Source: Vigna angularis
Taxonomy: Eukaryota > Streptophyta > Magnoliopsida > Fabales > Fabaceae
Assembly: GCF_016808095.1 (NCBI RefSeq)
Contig: NC_068974.1
Coordinates: 7,936,001-8,000,000, forward strand
Direction of reading: 5' to 3'
DNA: 64,000 bases
Position 1 is the first letter of the stretch, and every line of letters starts with the position of its first letter. Shown piece by piece: positions 25,446-37,067 of this stretch. The translations under genes were made by a program, and so were the position numbers. Under the pieces are notes generated by a model. The model was given only the letters and a program-made list of their open reading frames with translations, had not been told where the DNA came from and made no database searches.

Positions 25446-25462
25446 ATTAATATCAGATCTTG
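25446..25462 (+). other. Primer binding site of element A (degenerate)
   Basis: The AATATCAGATCTTGC region follows the LTR and resembles the initiator-Met tRNA site TGGTATCAGAGC with changes. Confidence 0.5.
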
Positions 25463-25490
25463 CTTTGATAGTTTTTCAAATTTTACGAAA

Positions 25491-28400
25491 ATGGTCGGAC
25501 ACAATCAAGTTTATGCTGAAGGTGCTTCCATCACCAGACCACCACTTTTTACTAGTGATAACTGATGAGTCAATATTTTCTTGACTTCACTTAGCTTATT
25601 GTAATATATTTAATTAGGGAATTGTGCTTGAATGTCCATTATTTCCTCAATTTTGCTAATTGTGCTTAATTTGACCAGTAATTCTTATTTTAATTAATTT
25701 AAATTATCTGAGGCTAATTATTGTCATTATTAATTGCAGGAGAATTTTTGGAAGTATATTTTGGGACATTAAAGAGCTTCCACGTCATTCTTCACTTGCC
25801 ACATCAACATTTTAGCTTAGAATTAAATTGTAATTTTGTTTTGGTGGATTTTTGGAATGAATTAATGTTTGGGTCGTTTTTGGTCATTTTTTAGAGAGGC
25901 CAAATTGTAATTTCTGACCTAGGTTTTAGTGCCTAAAGGGGGGCAGACCTCACTACTCTCCCACACACTCTCATTTACGTTTTTGGCTTGTTCTTGGACA
26001 AAGCAGACCTCTCCAAGTTTGCGTTCATCTTCTATTTTTGTTTCCTATTTCTTCTTCATTGTACTGAACTCGAATTCTGTTTTAATTGTATTCTCCATTT
26101 TCGTTTATGTCTCTGCACTTTCATTATTCATTTTAAAGTTTGTTTTCCATTTTGTTCCAACACTCATTTTCGTTTCTCCACTTGGGTTTGTCTTCCAATT
26201 TGTTTTCCGAGTTTGATTGTTGTATTTAATTTCGTGTTGTGTTGCATTCCAGCATTGGGGTTTCATTTTTGTTTTAGATTAGGGGTTTTCGTTTCTAGGT
26301 TTTTATTTTTGTAATGGGTTCGTTTTGCAATGTTCCAATTCTGTTTTGAATCTGTTTGGAATATGTTTCAATTGCGTTTTTATTGTTCCAGTTTCGTTTG
26401 TGCATTTGAAGTTCGTGTTTCAGGTTGTTGTTCGTTTTCCCTTGTTGTTCCAGTTTTGTGTTTGTGTTTTAATGCTTGGTTCTATTTTGAATTTGTGTTA
26501 ATGGAAGTTTAATCGATTTGGCTTGGTCATTAGCAATGTTGCGACGTTTTCCTTGAGATTTCTGGGAATTAAATGTAAATATGTTGCACTTTACCTTGCA
26601 TTTCATTGAATCTGTTGTGCATTGGAGATTAAAACACGCTTAGTAGTCTAATTTGGGTTAATTATCGCTTAGTTAATTAATTTGTTCAGTGCAGGATTGA
26701 TTAAATGTGTGCAATTCGTTTGCTTAATTCGATTTTAGGAAAACCCAATTAATCTTCTCTTAGTTGATTGATTATTGTTGAAATAGCTTGAGAGCAGTGA
26801 TTAATTGATTGTTAATCGAGGATTGGAAGTGTTGTAATTGAGCTAATGACCAAACTATCCTTAATCAATGTTTAATTTGTGTGTTAATCAGTGCATTTCT
26901 TTTAACAAAACCACCTTGAAAACTCCCCCCCCCCCCCCCACCAAGTGTTTGATCTAATGACTGAACCAATATTTGGTCCTTGAGAGACGACCTAGGAGTC
27001 ACTTCCTAGTATACTACACTTTATTTGCACATTAATTTGACTCGGGTACGACCTCGATCAATAATTATGCTTTCTAGAAAGTCAAAATGCAAATTTTTAT
27101 GCGATCTGTTAATAAAGGCATCTGGGAAGCTATGGAAAATGGTCCTTTTATTCCAACCCGAACTGTTGATGGTATTGAAAAAGAAAAACCATATTTAAAT
27201 TCGACTACTGAGGAAAATAGAATAACACAATTTGATATTAAAGCTCAAAATATTATTTCATCTGTTGTTGTTTTAGATGAATTTTATAGAATCTATGTGT
27301 GTAAGACAACTCAGGAAATGTGGAAGGTCCTTCGAGTAACTCATGAAGGTATCGATGATGTGAAAAGTGTTAGGAAGAACACCTTGATACAAGAATATGA
27401 AATGTTCATAATGCAGCTTGGAGAAACCATAGCGGATGTGAAAAATGTTTCACTCACATTGTCAACCATCTTACTAAATTGGGTAAGACTTTTGATACTG
27501 ATGAGCTTAATGTAAAAATTTTGAAATCTTTTGACAAGACTTGGCAGCCCAAGGTGATAGCCATCTCAGGATCTCAAAATTTGACCTCAATGTCTATGGC
27601 TATCTTATTTAGAAAGCTAAGAGAGCATGAACTTGAGCTAAATAGATTAACTGTTGAAGAAGACCAAGGAAAGAAGAAGACCTTGGCTTTCAAAACTGAA
27701 GTCTCTAAAGGAAAGAGCTCAAGAATAGAAGATGACTCTGATGATGATGAGCATATGAGCCTCATGATCAAAAGGTTTGCTAAGTTCATAAAAGTTAAGG
27801 GAAATGACAAGTTCGAAAGTGAAAAGAAAGAAAATCAAGGATTTTCTTCAAGTTACAAATGCTTTGAATGTGGTGAAAGAGGACATGTCAAAGCGGATTG
27901 TCCGAACAACAAAGAAAGTGAAGAAAAGAAAGAAAAGAAATTTCACAAAAAGAAGAAGGCTTATATAGCTTGGGATGATAATGGCTCAAGCTCAACTAGT
28001 TCAAGTGCTTCTGATGAAGAAGCCAACTTGTGCTTGATGACTAATACTGATGACACTACAAGCCAAGTAAGTTGCTCTATTTTTGAAACTTGTGAAATGG
28101 GTTTGCAAAAAGTTTTTCTTGAAATGCTTAATGAGTATGAGAAATTAGATGTTGTACATAAAAATTTGAAAAATGAGTTTAAGGATTTGCAAATTAAATA
28201 TGAGAAGGCATTAGATGAAGAAGTTATTTTAAGAAATTAAACCTGCAATTTAGAAATGAAAGAAACTACAATTGTTGAACCTCCTGTTGAATGTCTTTCA
28301 TGCAAGAGTCACATGTTTGATATTGATATTCTTGAGAATTTGCTTAAAGAGGCATCTAAAAATAAAATTCTTGAAAAACCAAATTTCGATAAAAAGGAAT

Positions 28401-28610
28401 ATTATAAAAATAACCAAGCTCTAAAGATTAAGAATAAGAGAACTCGTAAGGTATGGGTTGAAAAATGAATTGTTTTTTTTATAGAAATTCAAATATTGTC
28501 ACATGATTTTATTGTATGAAAAAGGGACACACTTCAAACAAATGTAGAATAAAACATTATGGTGTTCCAAATGGAAGATATGCTTGGATTCCTATTATAA
28601 AGTAATCTAC
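25491..28610 (+). pseudogene. gag: Sirevirus-type gag of element A, split by a solo LTR
   Basis: ATG 25491 opens MVGHNQVYAEGAS and RPPLFTSDN. Solo LTR B (25563-27060) then interrupts the conserved N-terminal motif, which resumes as YAFWKVKMQIF at 27065. A capsid-like region follows with a frameshift near 27470, then zinc knuckle 1 (CFECGERGHVKADC, about 27870), an acidic stretch, a stop at 28238 and a degenerate second knuckle around 28500-28560 (Cys partly lost). The end is a RYAWIP and GPKYYY stretch. It is homologous to the gag of element D in domain order, and clearly inactive. Confidence 0.85.
25563..27060 (+). mobile_element. Solo LTR, family B, nested in gag of element A
   Basis: 1498 bp, TGATGAG...CGATCA, flanked by ATAAC (25558-25562) and ATAAT (27061-27065), a 5-bp duplication with one change. 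The interrupted gag codons read on smoothly across it. A second solo LTR of the same family lies inverted at 47345-48517. It contains a poly-C run at 26925-26939. The open frames at 25929-26512 are chance frames inside this LTR. Confidence 0.9.
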
Positions 28611-28805
28611 CTCTAATCAAAGGACCCAAATAAGTTTTTGGGGACCAAAATACTATTATTTTGTTTTGTAGGTTACATTTTCAAAAGCAAAATAAGGCTT
28701 TATGGTATCTTGGTAAATTTTAAGAGCTTTGAAATAATTTATGAATGTTATATATGCCTTAGCATAGAAATTTGACTTAAAATTGCATTTTTCGTAAATT
28801 AACAC

Positions 28806-29134
28806 TCCATAACGGATTATCTAAAGGTTATAATCAATTATGTATGGACTGAGAAACATTTTTGATTCGGTAATAATCGATTATCTCATGTCATAATCAA
28901 TTATCTCGAGATTTTTTAGCAACAAGGGGGTTTTTTAATACGGTAATAATCGATTATTTGAAGCAATAATCAATTATCTGCAATTTCTGGAAAATAAATT
29001 TTGAAACGATAATCGATTATCATTAGTGATAATCGATTATCACACATTGTTAGTTCAAAAACTAGCTTTTACAATGGTCCAAAATGGCTAGAAACGGCCA
29101 AAAACGGATAATTTCTTCTTTTTCTCTATAAATA
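28806..29134 (+). promoter_or_regulatory. Internal promoter-like region ahead of the extra ORF in element A
   Basis: Palindrome pairs have centres at about 28814/28835 (degenerate), 28878/28898, 28951/28971 and 29014/29034, followed by TATAAATA at 29127-29134, about 135 bp before the ATG at 29269. This repeats the plan of the LTR promoter (paired palindromes then TATA) inside the element. Use as a promoter is inference. Confidence 0.6.
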
Positions 29135-29268
29135 AAACCTTATAATCGATTAAGAACCACTCTTGCACTAAAACTCTGCCCAAATTAAGCCCTCACAAGC
29201 TCGTTCTCTCATTCTCTTGCATAAACCTTGCACCCTCTTCTTTGTACTCCTATATCCTTGCAAAATCT

Positions 29269-30236
29269 ATGGCGGACTCTCGCAGAAAAAATGCCAACAA
29301 GAAGAAGAATTGGAGCTTCTTCCTCTGCTCATCCTCATGCACCTCGACTCGCCAACATTGATGGGTGGCTCTCAAACACTAAAAAGCATGGAGAGTTTAC
29401 TCATTTCTGGAAAGAAAAGAAAATCATTTACTCCAAATATGTTACTTTAGGTTGGTACAAATTCTATGGATTTCAATTTCCTAATCTTATGGAAGATCAA
29501 GGTTTACAACATCTTGTGGAGCAAAAAGGTTGCATTTATCCCGATCTTGTCCGTGTCTTCTATTTCAACCTTTGAGTTTGTGATGACATGGCAACAACGA
29601 AGGTCAAAGGCATTAATATCATCCTTCATGATGATATATGAGCAAATGTGGCCATGTTCCCCATCTGTGACGATGCTGTTAAAGTTCACCTCAGATTCGA
29701 TGGCTTCAATTGTCTACTTGCCTACCAATCCTTCTTAAGAAATCTGTAACTCCAAACTATCCGCAAACAACTCCTTGTGGGTGGCTTCAAGGTAGAGGAA
29801 AGGCTTATCCACTATTTAATTATTTGGGTCCTATGCCCGCACACCACCAATGATGTCCAGTGTTCTGAACAAGATCTTCTTATAATCTATGGGCTTTCTA
29901 AATCACATTCATACTAATTGGCCCTCTCTCATTATTGACACCATGATGAAGGCACAAAGATATACAATCTATCATCTATCATATGTCCTTCTTGTGTCAA
30001 GAATCCTTGAATACAAAAGACTGAATGTCGTGTGCAAAAACACACTTGTCATTCAAGTAGTTGGTTGTGAAATTGGAGAAACCACCTTGCGTCAAATGGG
30101 TTTTGTTGCTCGGGGAAACATCCTTTTTCGTAAAGATGAAGCACACAATGAAGATGTTGATGATGAATATGCTCATATGGCTGAACCGGTTAATGTAGTT
30201 GATCCATCTGAAGTTGGTCCCTCAGATGTTCTTTAA
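29269..30236 (+). pseudogene. Extra ORF of element A, plant-transposon-protein-like, broken
   Basis: The likely original ATG is at 29269 (MADSRRK), with a frame change into the frame from 29291 (MPTRRRIGASSSAHPH). That frame runs to 29575, through WYKFYGFQFPNL and YPDLVRVFYFNL. Further shifts and stops follow, and the coding signal resumes at 29889-30236 with HTNWPSLIIDTMM and YHLSYVLLVSRIL. These motifs align in order with LVKVFYHNL, PTNWVEVLKDHM and HYLSYVVLISKLL of the element D ORF, so the two are homologous. It is inactive. Function unknown. Confidence 0.75.
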
Positions 30237-30263
30237 TCCTCCTCTCTCAATTGAAGAATAGAT

Positions 30264-30401
30264 TTCCAATTGTATTAGGTTTATCTTTCAATTATAAGCA
30301 CTTTGAAGTAATGTAACTTATTCCCCTTTATTGATTTCTCGCGGCAATAATCGATTATCATAGGGGTAATCGATTATCATTAGTAAAAGTAGAAAAGGCT
30401 T
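30264..30401 (+). repeat. 3' LTR remnant of element A
   Basis: It matches 24691-24825 of the 5' LTR, including the first palindrome pair (centres 30352/30371, one base short of 20). It stops abruptly after GGCTTCG, where unrelated sequence begins. Confidence 0.8.
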
Positions 30402-31560
30402 CGAGCAAAACCACCATACACATATATTTCTTATGATATTTAAAAGTTCAACTAGGAGGTAAAGATATCAAAATGACTACACACGACTCTAGACAACATG
30501 GATGGATTTGAAATCAAAATGACCAAGCCAAAAGATGAACAAAGACTTAATAAGAACTAGGAACATGATATCCAACACATTTATGAACATTTAGAAGGCA
30601 CAAAATAGCAGCTAAAACTATCAAAACAAAACCTGAAAAATGTTGATGACAACATTCTGGAAATTCTGACCTTTGTTGAGTGTTTTACTCATAATTTCTT
30701 CCTAGAACTCCAAATGAAATGCTTTTTTTGCTGGAAACTAGACTCAAAGAGCTTTAATTTGTATATAAATATGTATTTTTCGAACCTCTGAGCTGGATGT
30801 AGATTAACTTTGAAAATCATCACAATTTACTGTCAGAACAAATGATAGATGGAAAAATACAACAAGACAAGTAAGGAAATAACATTAACAACACAAAACA
30901 ATAAAGGATAGATAAGGATCAAAAGACTTAGCTCTTGAAGAACCAAATCTCTTGATACCAAATGATAGTAATCTCTTTGGCTAGGTTGGGCCAAAGCTAG
31001 AAGGATGCAATGGAGATGGTCCTTTGAAGATATATGGTGTGGAAATGTGATGAAAATGCGAAAGTTATAGTGTTTGTGAGGCTAGAGGCTCACGACCATA
31101 TGGTGGTGGTGTGGTGGTGGTATGGTGTTTGAAGGCTCATAGAGAGGTTAAGCCAACTCTAAGAGAAATGTGACTAGAGAGGCCTCATGGATTGCTCTAG
31201 TCTTGATCTAAGATGAGTAGTATGGCTAAAAATGGAAAACATAACATTACTCAACATCAAAGATGATTACAAGAGAGGAGACACCCCTATGCTAATTAGG
31301 CATTAATACAAGCCTTAAATAAACCTATATACTTGGCCGAAATACAAGGTCTAAACAAACCTTCACTACTTGGCCAAAATTCATGGCATAAAGAAACCTA
31401 TACTACTCCAAGCTATGCTTAATGATGGCTCCAAAGGTGGTCCAAAAGGTAGAGTTTATACCGTCTTCATCGATGACTTCAACTCTACTTGTAGATGCTT
31501 GATCATAAGTAAGGATGTATGCCTTTTAAAAAGAGTTTGTTTAGTTGGAAATTAGTGAAA
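30402..31560 (-). repeat. Retroelement 5' end, minus orientation: leader, PBS and LTR part
   Basis: At about 30952-30968 the minus strand reads TTTGGTATCAAGAG, a PBS-like site for initiator-Met tRNA. To its right, 30969 to about 31560 resembles an LTR and shares words and style with 49430-50270. To its left are about 550 bp of apparent leader without a gag frame. No outer end or TSD was found. Confidence 0.5.
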
Positions 31561-33048
31561 ACTCTTTCTTAAACCAAATTGACCACGAGATTTAATCATG
31601 CACCATTCCTATACCAAGCATTTTAACTTATTGAAATACGAGATCAACATATTAAAATTCTGACACTAAACCTTATTATTTTTCATAGAACTATATGTTA
31701 ATTTTGGTTGATTTGATATTAAAGAACAATCTTTAATTTAACCACTACACATATTTGTTAATTCATTATATAATTTGTACCAAATATTCTTTGAAAGATA
31801 CAACTAATTAGTTTTCTTGATGAAATCAACTTAGAACAATAAACTAGAGAAATATAAAAAAATATTAATGCACATTAATTTTATATGGTTCACTCTAAGG
31901 GAGCTTCATGTAGTTAGTCAAGACAACCTTAGCTTAACTTATCACTAATTCGAGATATTACAATTTTCCTACAATTGAATACTTGAAAGAGAAATACAAC
32001 GAACACAAGTTTTTGAATCACACAAGAAACAATCATAGCATAACAAGAACCTCTCTTACAAGCATGGATTCACACCACACAAACACAACGAAATCATAAG
32101 AAAGATCAAACCTCAAGATTAACTCTCCCTAACTAGTAAAAAACCTCCTTCAACTCATCAATAAGGAGTCAATCACAGCTCAAACACCTTATAGAGTGAT
32201 TCATGAGCACAACAACACTGACTTTCTCCGAGAAAGTGAGATTTTCATTTTTCCAAAGTGTTTTCATGTATTCATAAATCTCTACTCATCTCACAGAAAA
32301 AGAAAGGCTATATAGTAAATTAAATTCACATAACTAAATTAGTCAGTTAAACACCTTTTTAACAAATTAAATAATTGTAAGACGCATATTAAAACTTTTA
32401 TTCTAAGTCAGATTTAAGCATAGATCTTCAAGTTTCATCAGATCTTCATTCTTTAAGATTGTTTATGCCAACATTTCCCCCCTGATTTGATGAAGCCAAC
32501 ATTCTTTGCACATTAATTCTAAAATAACAATCATAATACCAAGTAAACAAAGGAAATAATATGCAACAATTTTTTGGTTTATTTTAATTATCCCCTGTCA
32601 TATGACACATTTTAAATGCAAACTTAAATTGATAATATTTCTCTTCTTTTTGGATTATTTATACAGATACAAGACTTATGAAAGAAACAGGATAGGAAAA
32701 GATAAAAATACATTTTCATCAACTAAAACATAAAAACAACTTATTTAAAAACTAACAGAACAACAAAAAACGTAAAATAAGATGTAAAATATTTACAATC
32801 AATGTATGCTCCTAAAAGCCAACTAATTATTTTAGGTATATCTCTGTAGTAGAATTCAATTAGGATAAGACAGGAGGAACAACACAAAAGCATCAATAGA
32901 AGATCCAAATTTTGATTTATCATTAAGTAGCGAACAAAACATAGAAATCAATAAGAATAATATGAAAAAGTAAAGAGTAATTTTTATGAACTTTTCACAT
33001 CATTCAACACAAAATAGCGAAAATGTTTCACAACTCAACATAAATCGT
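31561..33048. repeat. Degenerate LTR-like DNA
   Basis: A 'tatggttcactcta' block at about 31888 and C-rich 'catttcccccctgatttgatg' near 32473 resemble pieces of Sirevirus-type LTRs on the minus strand. The rest is AT-rich with no gene seen. Confidence 0.35.
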
Positions 33049-33344
33049 AACACCCCAATTTTTAAGATGTCACGGGTTATTAAAAATCGGTAAAATTCAA
33101 AATTTATCATAGCACGGAAACGTACTTAAAGAAAACATTATCCAATTACATTACTTCGAGTAATAAAAAAATAGCTTTAAATGAATCTCAAGGTTATTCC
33201 CCATCCTCTAGAACATTTGTAACATTATTTGCTTACGTATAACACATTATACGATCATCGCCGATAATTTCATTCATAAACACACAAACATGTATAGGGT
33301 AAGCTACCGATAAAATAATCATAACAACGAGTTACATACATATC

Positions 33345-33468
33345 GATTATATCAACCATAATCAAACACACAACAAGATACATATCTTCTGATTATACCA
33401 ACCATAATCAAACACACAACAAGATACATACCTTCTGATTATATCAACCATAATCAAACACCTCATAC
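33345..33468. repeat. 46-bp tandem repeat, about 2.7 copies
   Basis: Units begin GATTATATCAACCATAATC at 33345, 33391 and 33437. The first two are full length and nearly identical; the third diverges after about 26 bp. Confidence 0.85.
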
Positions 33469-34193
33469 ATAGTAGTAATAATAATAGGATTCCTAATCCT
33501 CTAACATAAACAATTTAATCATACTGAATTACTCGATCATTGATTCTCGATCCTTGAACTTCGATCATCGATCCTTGATCTCTAACCCTTGATGTCATCA
33601 CTAACATCTCACACATAGACCCTTGGTTTATCCACTCATTAGAACCTATGCTAACTACTTACTATAACCATTATAGTAACACCACTATCAACATAACATA
33701 ACTTGAAGCATCTCAAGTACCATGATCATTATCATAGATACACCACCATCATGATTATCCTAGTCATGAACAACATCATGAGCATCATCATACCATAATA
33801 CCATAATGGAAAGAGTTCATCTCCCTTTTGTACCCTACCTCATCGACTGTAGTCGCTCTTAGAGCTCACTTGTAGCCTCCCTAGCAGGACATTTGGACAT
33901 TTGTAGCCTCCCCTAGAGATAATCTCCTTCCAATACAAAAGAAAGCACCTATCAGCAGATAGAACAAAGATTTACGAGTTATAACAAGTAGACTTATCCT
34001 CCGCTCTCATGCCCATCAATCACATACTCAGGTACATCCCAACACTCACTCATGCTCCACTCTCAACCACAAGTCAAATTTACCCTAAGCATAACCACTA
34101 ACCTCAATCTCTTATTATCGTCATGTTTCACGGCTTAGGATTTGTTCATGTCCATTCTTAATCAAATTCACCATTTTTCACCAAAATGAATTG

Positions 34194-34362
34194 TGATAAT
34201 CGATTATCACTTAAGATAATTGATTATCTTAGTGAAATTTACCTAGAAACATCACACAGGAAGGGATAATCGATTATCATCCCAGATAATCTATTATTCC
34301 CGAAACCACACTCAAAACAAACACGTATATAATCGATTATAACTAATGATAATTGATTATTT
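34194..34362. promoter_or_regulatory. Three paired palindromes, same spacing as family A
   Basis: Centres fall at 34201/34221, 34271/34291 and 34334/34354: 20 bp within pairs, 63-70 bp between pairs. In each pair the first copy matches GATAATCGATTATC better than the second. No TATA box is obvious directly beside it. Confidence 0.65.
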
Positions 34363-34654
34363 CTGAATCAAAACGCATCCTGGACTTGATTCAAGTAGTC
34401 AAACATACATATGTCAACCATAGATCACGTAGAAACATGGTTAACACATCATACATGCATTCAAGCATCACAAACCCATGTAAACATGCTCAAACACATA
34501 TAATACATCACTTGAATCATCTAGATAAATTCATTGACATGTTATACCCCAAATAATAAGGTGCAAAAGAGTCTCCGATAAAATCACCAAATAGGGTTTT
34601 CAATCAGCCAAACTAATTAAGCATAATCCTTACAAATGAGAACTAAGAAGATAA

Positions 34655-35006
34655 AAATTCTCCAAAATAGAGTTGTTGATGTGAGGATATTTTCTCCCAA
34701 AATAGACTTTTGATTGTCGATCCGAACGATAAAAATGAAGAACCATATGTCTGGAACCCACTGTCCAAAAATCAACCCAATCCCACGGTGAATGACTTCA
34801 CAACGACGAAACCACAATATAGATTTTATGAAATTCTCCAAAATAGAGTTGTTGATGCGAGGTTGTTTTTTTTCAAACTAGACCTTGATTGACAATCTGA
34901 ACCATCATAATGAAGAACCATGCGTCTAGAACTCAGTGTCCAAAAATCAACCCAATCCAATAGTGAATGACTTCATAACGACGAAAACACGAGTGCAGGT
35001 TTTATG
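34655..35006. repeat. 176-bp tandem duplication
   Basis: Two diverged units (34655-34830 and 34831-35006) both begin AAATTCTCCAAAATAGAG and share 'gtccaaaaatcaaccc' and 'gtgaatgacttca' blocks. Confidence 0.85.
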
Positions 35007-35030
35007 TTATGCGGGAATTACTTCTTCTCT

Positions 35031-36995
35031 TTCTTTCTCTCTCACTTGGTTTTTCCCTCTCTTCAAATAATTGAAATATAATAAAATATATAATTATTTC
35101 AAATTTATAATATAATAAATAATTATAATATGTAATATTATAATCATAAATAAATAATTTGAATTTTAATATCTTATAAAATAAACTAATTTAATATTAA
35201 AAATATATTTAATTACTTAAATTTATTCTATATTTTTAAATTAATATGTAATATATAATAACTAAATATAAATAAAATTTATTTTTATAATAACTCTAAT
35301 AATTAAAATAAAATTATTAAAATAGTTAGATTTTATTTTAAATTAATTTTAAATATACAATATTATAATTTTATCAATTGAAACAATTTTTTTTATCTTG
35401 AAAAACCCATCAAAATACTCACAATTTTTCAGAAACTTTTATCTCATTTTTCTTTACTTTTCACCCTTTTTCATTAATCCAAAAACCTAATTTTTCAGTT
35501 TTCTTTCCCCCTTCAAATCTATCCTTATCAACTTTCTGAAACTCATCCTCAGATCCAAATAAAATCTAAGTAACGAAGTCTGTCACCACATGATCAAATA
35601 TCAGCCATTTTGCTACCTTATGTTATAAATTGTTTACAGATAATGCGCTCTTTCATGATGTGAAACTTAATGAGAACATCATGTTAGTATTGACATTGTT
35701 ATTTTCAAATTTTCACAGAAAATTACAATAAGAACTAGAAAAATAATATTTTAGAAAAAGGTTGAGATGGAAACTAAAAAACATATTGAAATAGATAAAT
35801 AAAAATTATTTAATTAAATTAAATAAAATTATATGGAAAAAAATTTCATATTTTAATTTTAGAAATTATTAATAACTATATTATTTCTGATTAAAAAATT
35901 AAACTTTAATTGTTTAAGTCTTGTAGTTTCATTTTTTTATTTTCAATTAAGTTGACTCCAAGACAAATGTTATGAATTTTTAATTGAAGTTGTTAAATAT
36001 AAAGGTCAAATTTTGTTTATTCCACAAATTTATAAATTAAATTAGTTAACTAGTATAATAATTCAAAACATAAATTAATTAGTAATTAGTAATGAAAAAA
36101 TTACATATAACCATAAAATTTCATCAGTTGAATTAACAAATTTCCTATATCATCAATAATCAAATTGATCGACATTAATATTTTAAAAGATCGATCACAT
36201 TGGTGTTTTACTTTAACTAAAACTGAAATGAGTGATGTACGTCGGTCATTCATGTTCATCTCACAATTAGGTAGATGGAAAATCAAAGTTTGATTAGTCA
36301 TGTGCTGACTCATTAATTTGACTCCGACAAAAGATGTTTCCAACTGATCAATCTCACAAATATGATCGAGATTTTCTTTATGGAAAAGAAAAACAATATA
36401 TATACATATATATTATAAATTTATATTTATTGCTGTAAATTATTATAAAAAGTTATATTTATCTTTAAATTAAATTATAAAATATATAATCAAGTACTTA
36501 TCATTTTTATCGAGCAATATATAGAATATTTTCTTGTGACAAACAAAATTCTATAATTGACTATTGATTATAATATAATATTTATATATTAATTGTGGAA
36601 AAAGATATATTTGATGATTTTTATAAAAATATGAAGATAATATATTTTATAATTTAATTTAAAAATAAAATATATTTTTCATAATAACTTAAAAATGAAA
36701 AATATATTTAACCCATATTTATAAAAAATACACAAAATTCCCGATTTCATCAAATCACGTAGTTCCTTAAAATAGAAATTCAAAATTATCAATGCAAGTA
36801 AATGATTTGAATAAAAAATAATTTGTATCAAATATAGAAAGCTGAATACATATATTACTTTCTTTCTTTTCTGGTGTACTCTTTCGTGTTTATCATATCT
36901 GGTATTTATATTGTTGTCCATTGAATGATGGCATTTCTTTCACATCACATCAGTTGATACGTGACAAGGTGAGCATGACCTTTGTTTGGGGCCTC
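35031..36995. other. No gene seen; extremely AT-rich DNA
   Basis: Long AT-only stretches at 35075-35390 and 36360-36720. Short frames such as 36101-36343 and 36679-36921 have no recognisable domain and skewed composition. Confidence 0.5.
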
Positions 36996-37005
36996 TTTAT
37001 ATATT
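36996..37005 (+). promoter_or_regulatory. Probable TATA box of the plus-strand CLE gene
   Basis: TTTATATATT sits about 65-70 bp upstream of the ATG at 37068, a normal plant arrangement. Confidence 0.6.
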
Positions 37006-37067
37006 CACTATCACTTCTTTAGTTTCTTCCCATAAAACTTTGGCTGGCTTTGTTTACTTTTATCAGT

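Larger units (their letters stand above)
24596..30401 (+). mobile_element. Non-autonomous LTR retrotransposon A: gag plus extra ORF, no pol
   Basis: A 5' LTR at 24596-25445 is followed by a PBS, a broken Sirevirus-type gag (interrupted by solo LTR B at 25563-27060), an internal promoter-like region, a broken extra ORF, and a 3' LTR remnant at 30264-30401. No protease, integrase or RT lies between gag and the 3' LTR. The overall plan equals that of element D, although LTRs and gag differ in sequence. The 3' LTR is truncated on both sides, so no TSD can be checked; the 5' flank is CATTT. Confidence 0.8.
33049..35030 (+). repeat. LTR-like repeat with internal tandem repeats, ends unproven
   Basis: It starts near CGTAACACCCCAATTTTT, like plant LTRs that begin TGTAACACCCC. 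It contains a 46-bp tandem repeat, three palindrome pairs and a 176-bp duplication (listed separately). No matching 3' terminus or TSD was found, so this could be one LTR or a composite. Confidence 0.4.

Noticed and set aside
25929..26512. Frames of 60-108 codons rich in Phe/Val/Cys
   Set aside because: They are inside solo LTR B and have no domain; overlapping frames reflect T-rich sequence.
36101..36343. 80-codon minus-strand frame
   Set aside because: No recognisable domain, no promoter signal, in very AT-rich DNA.
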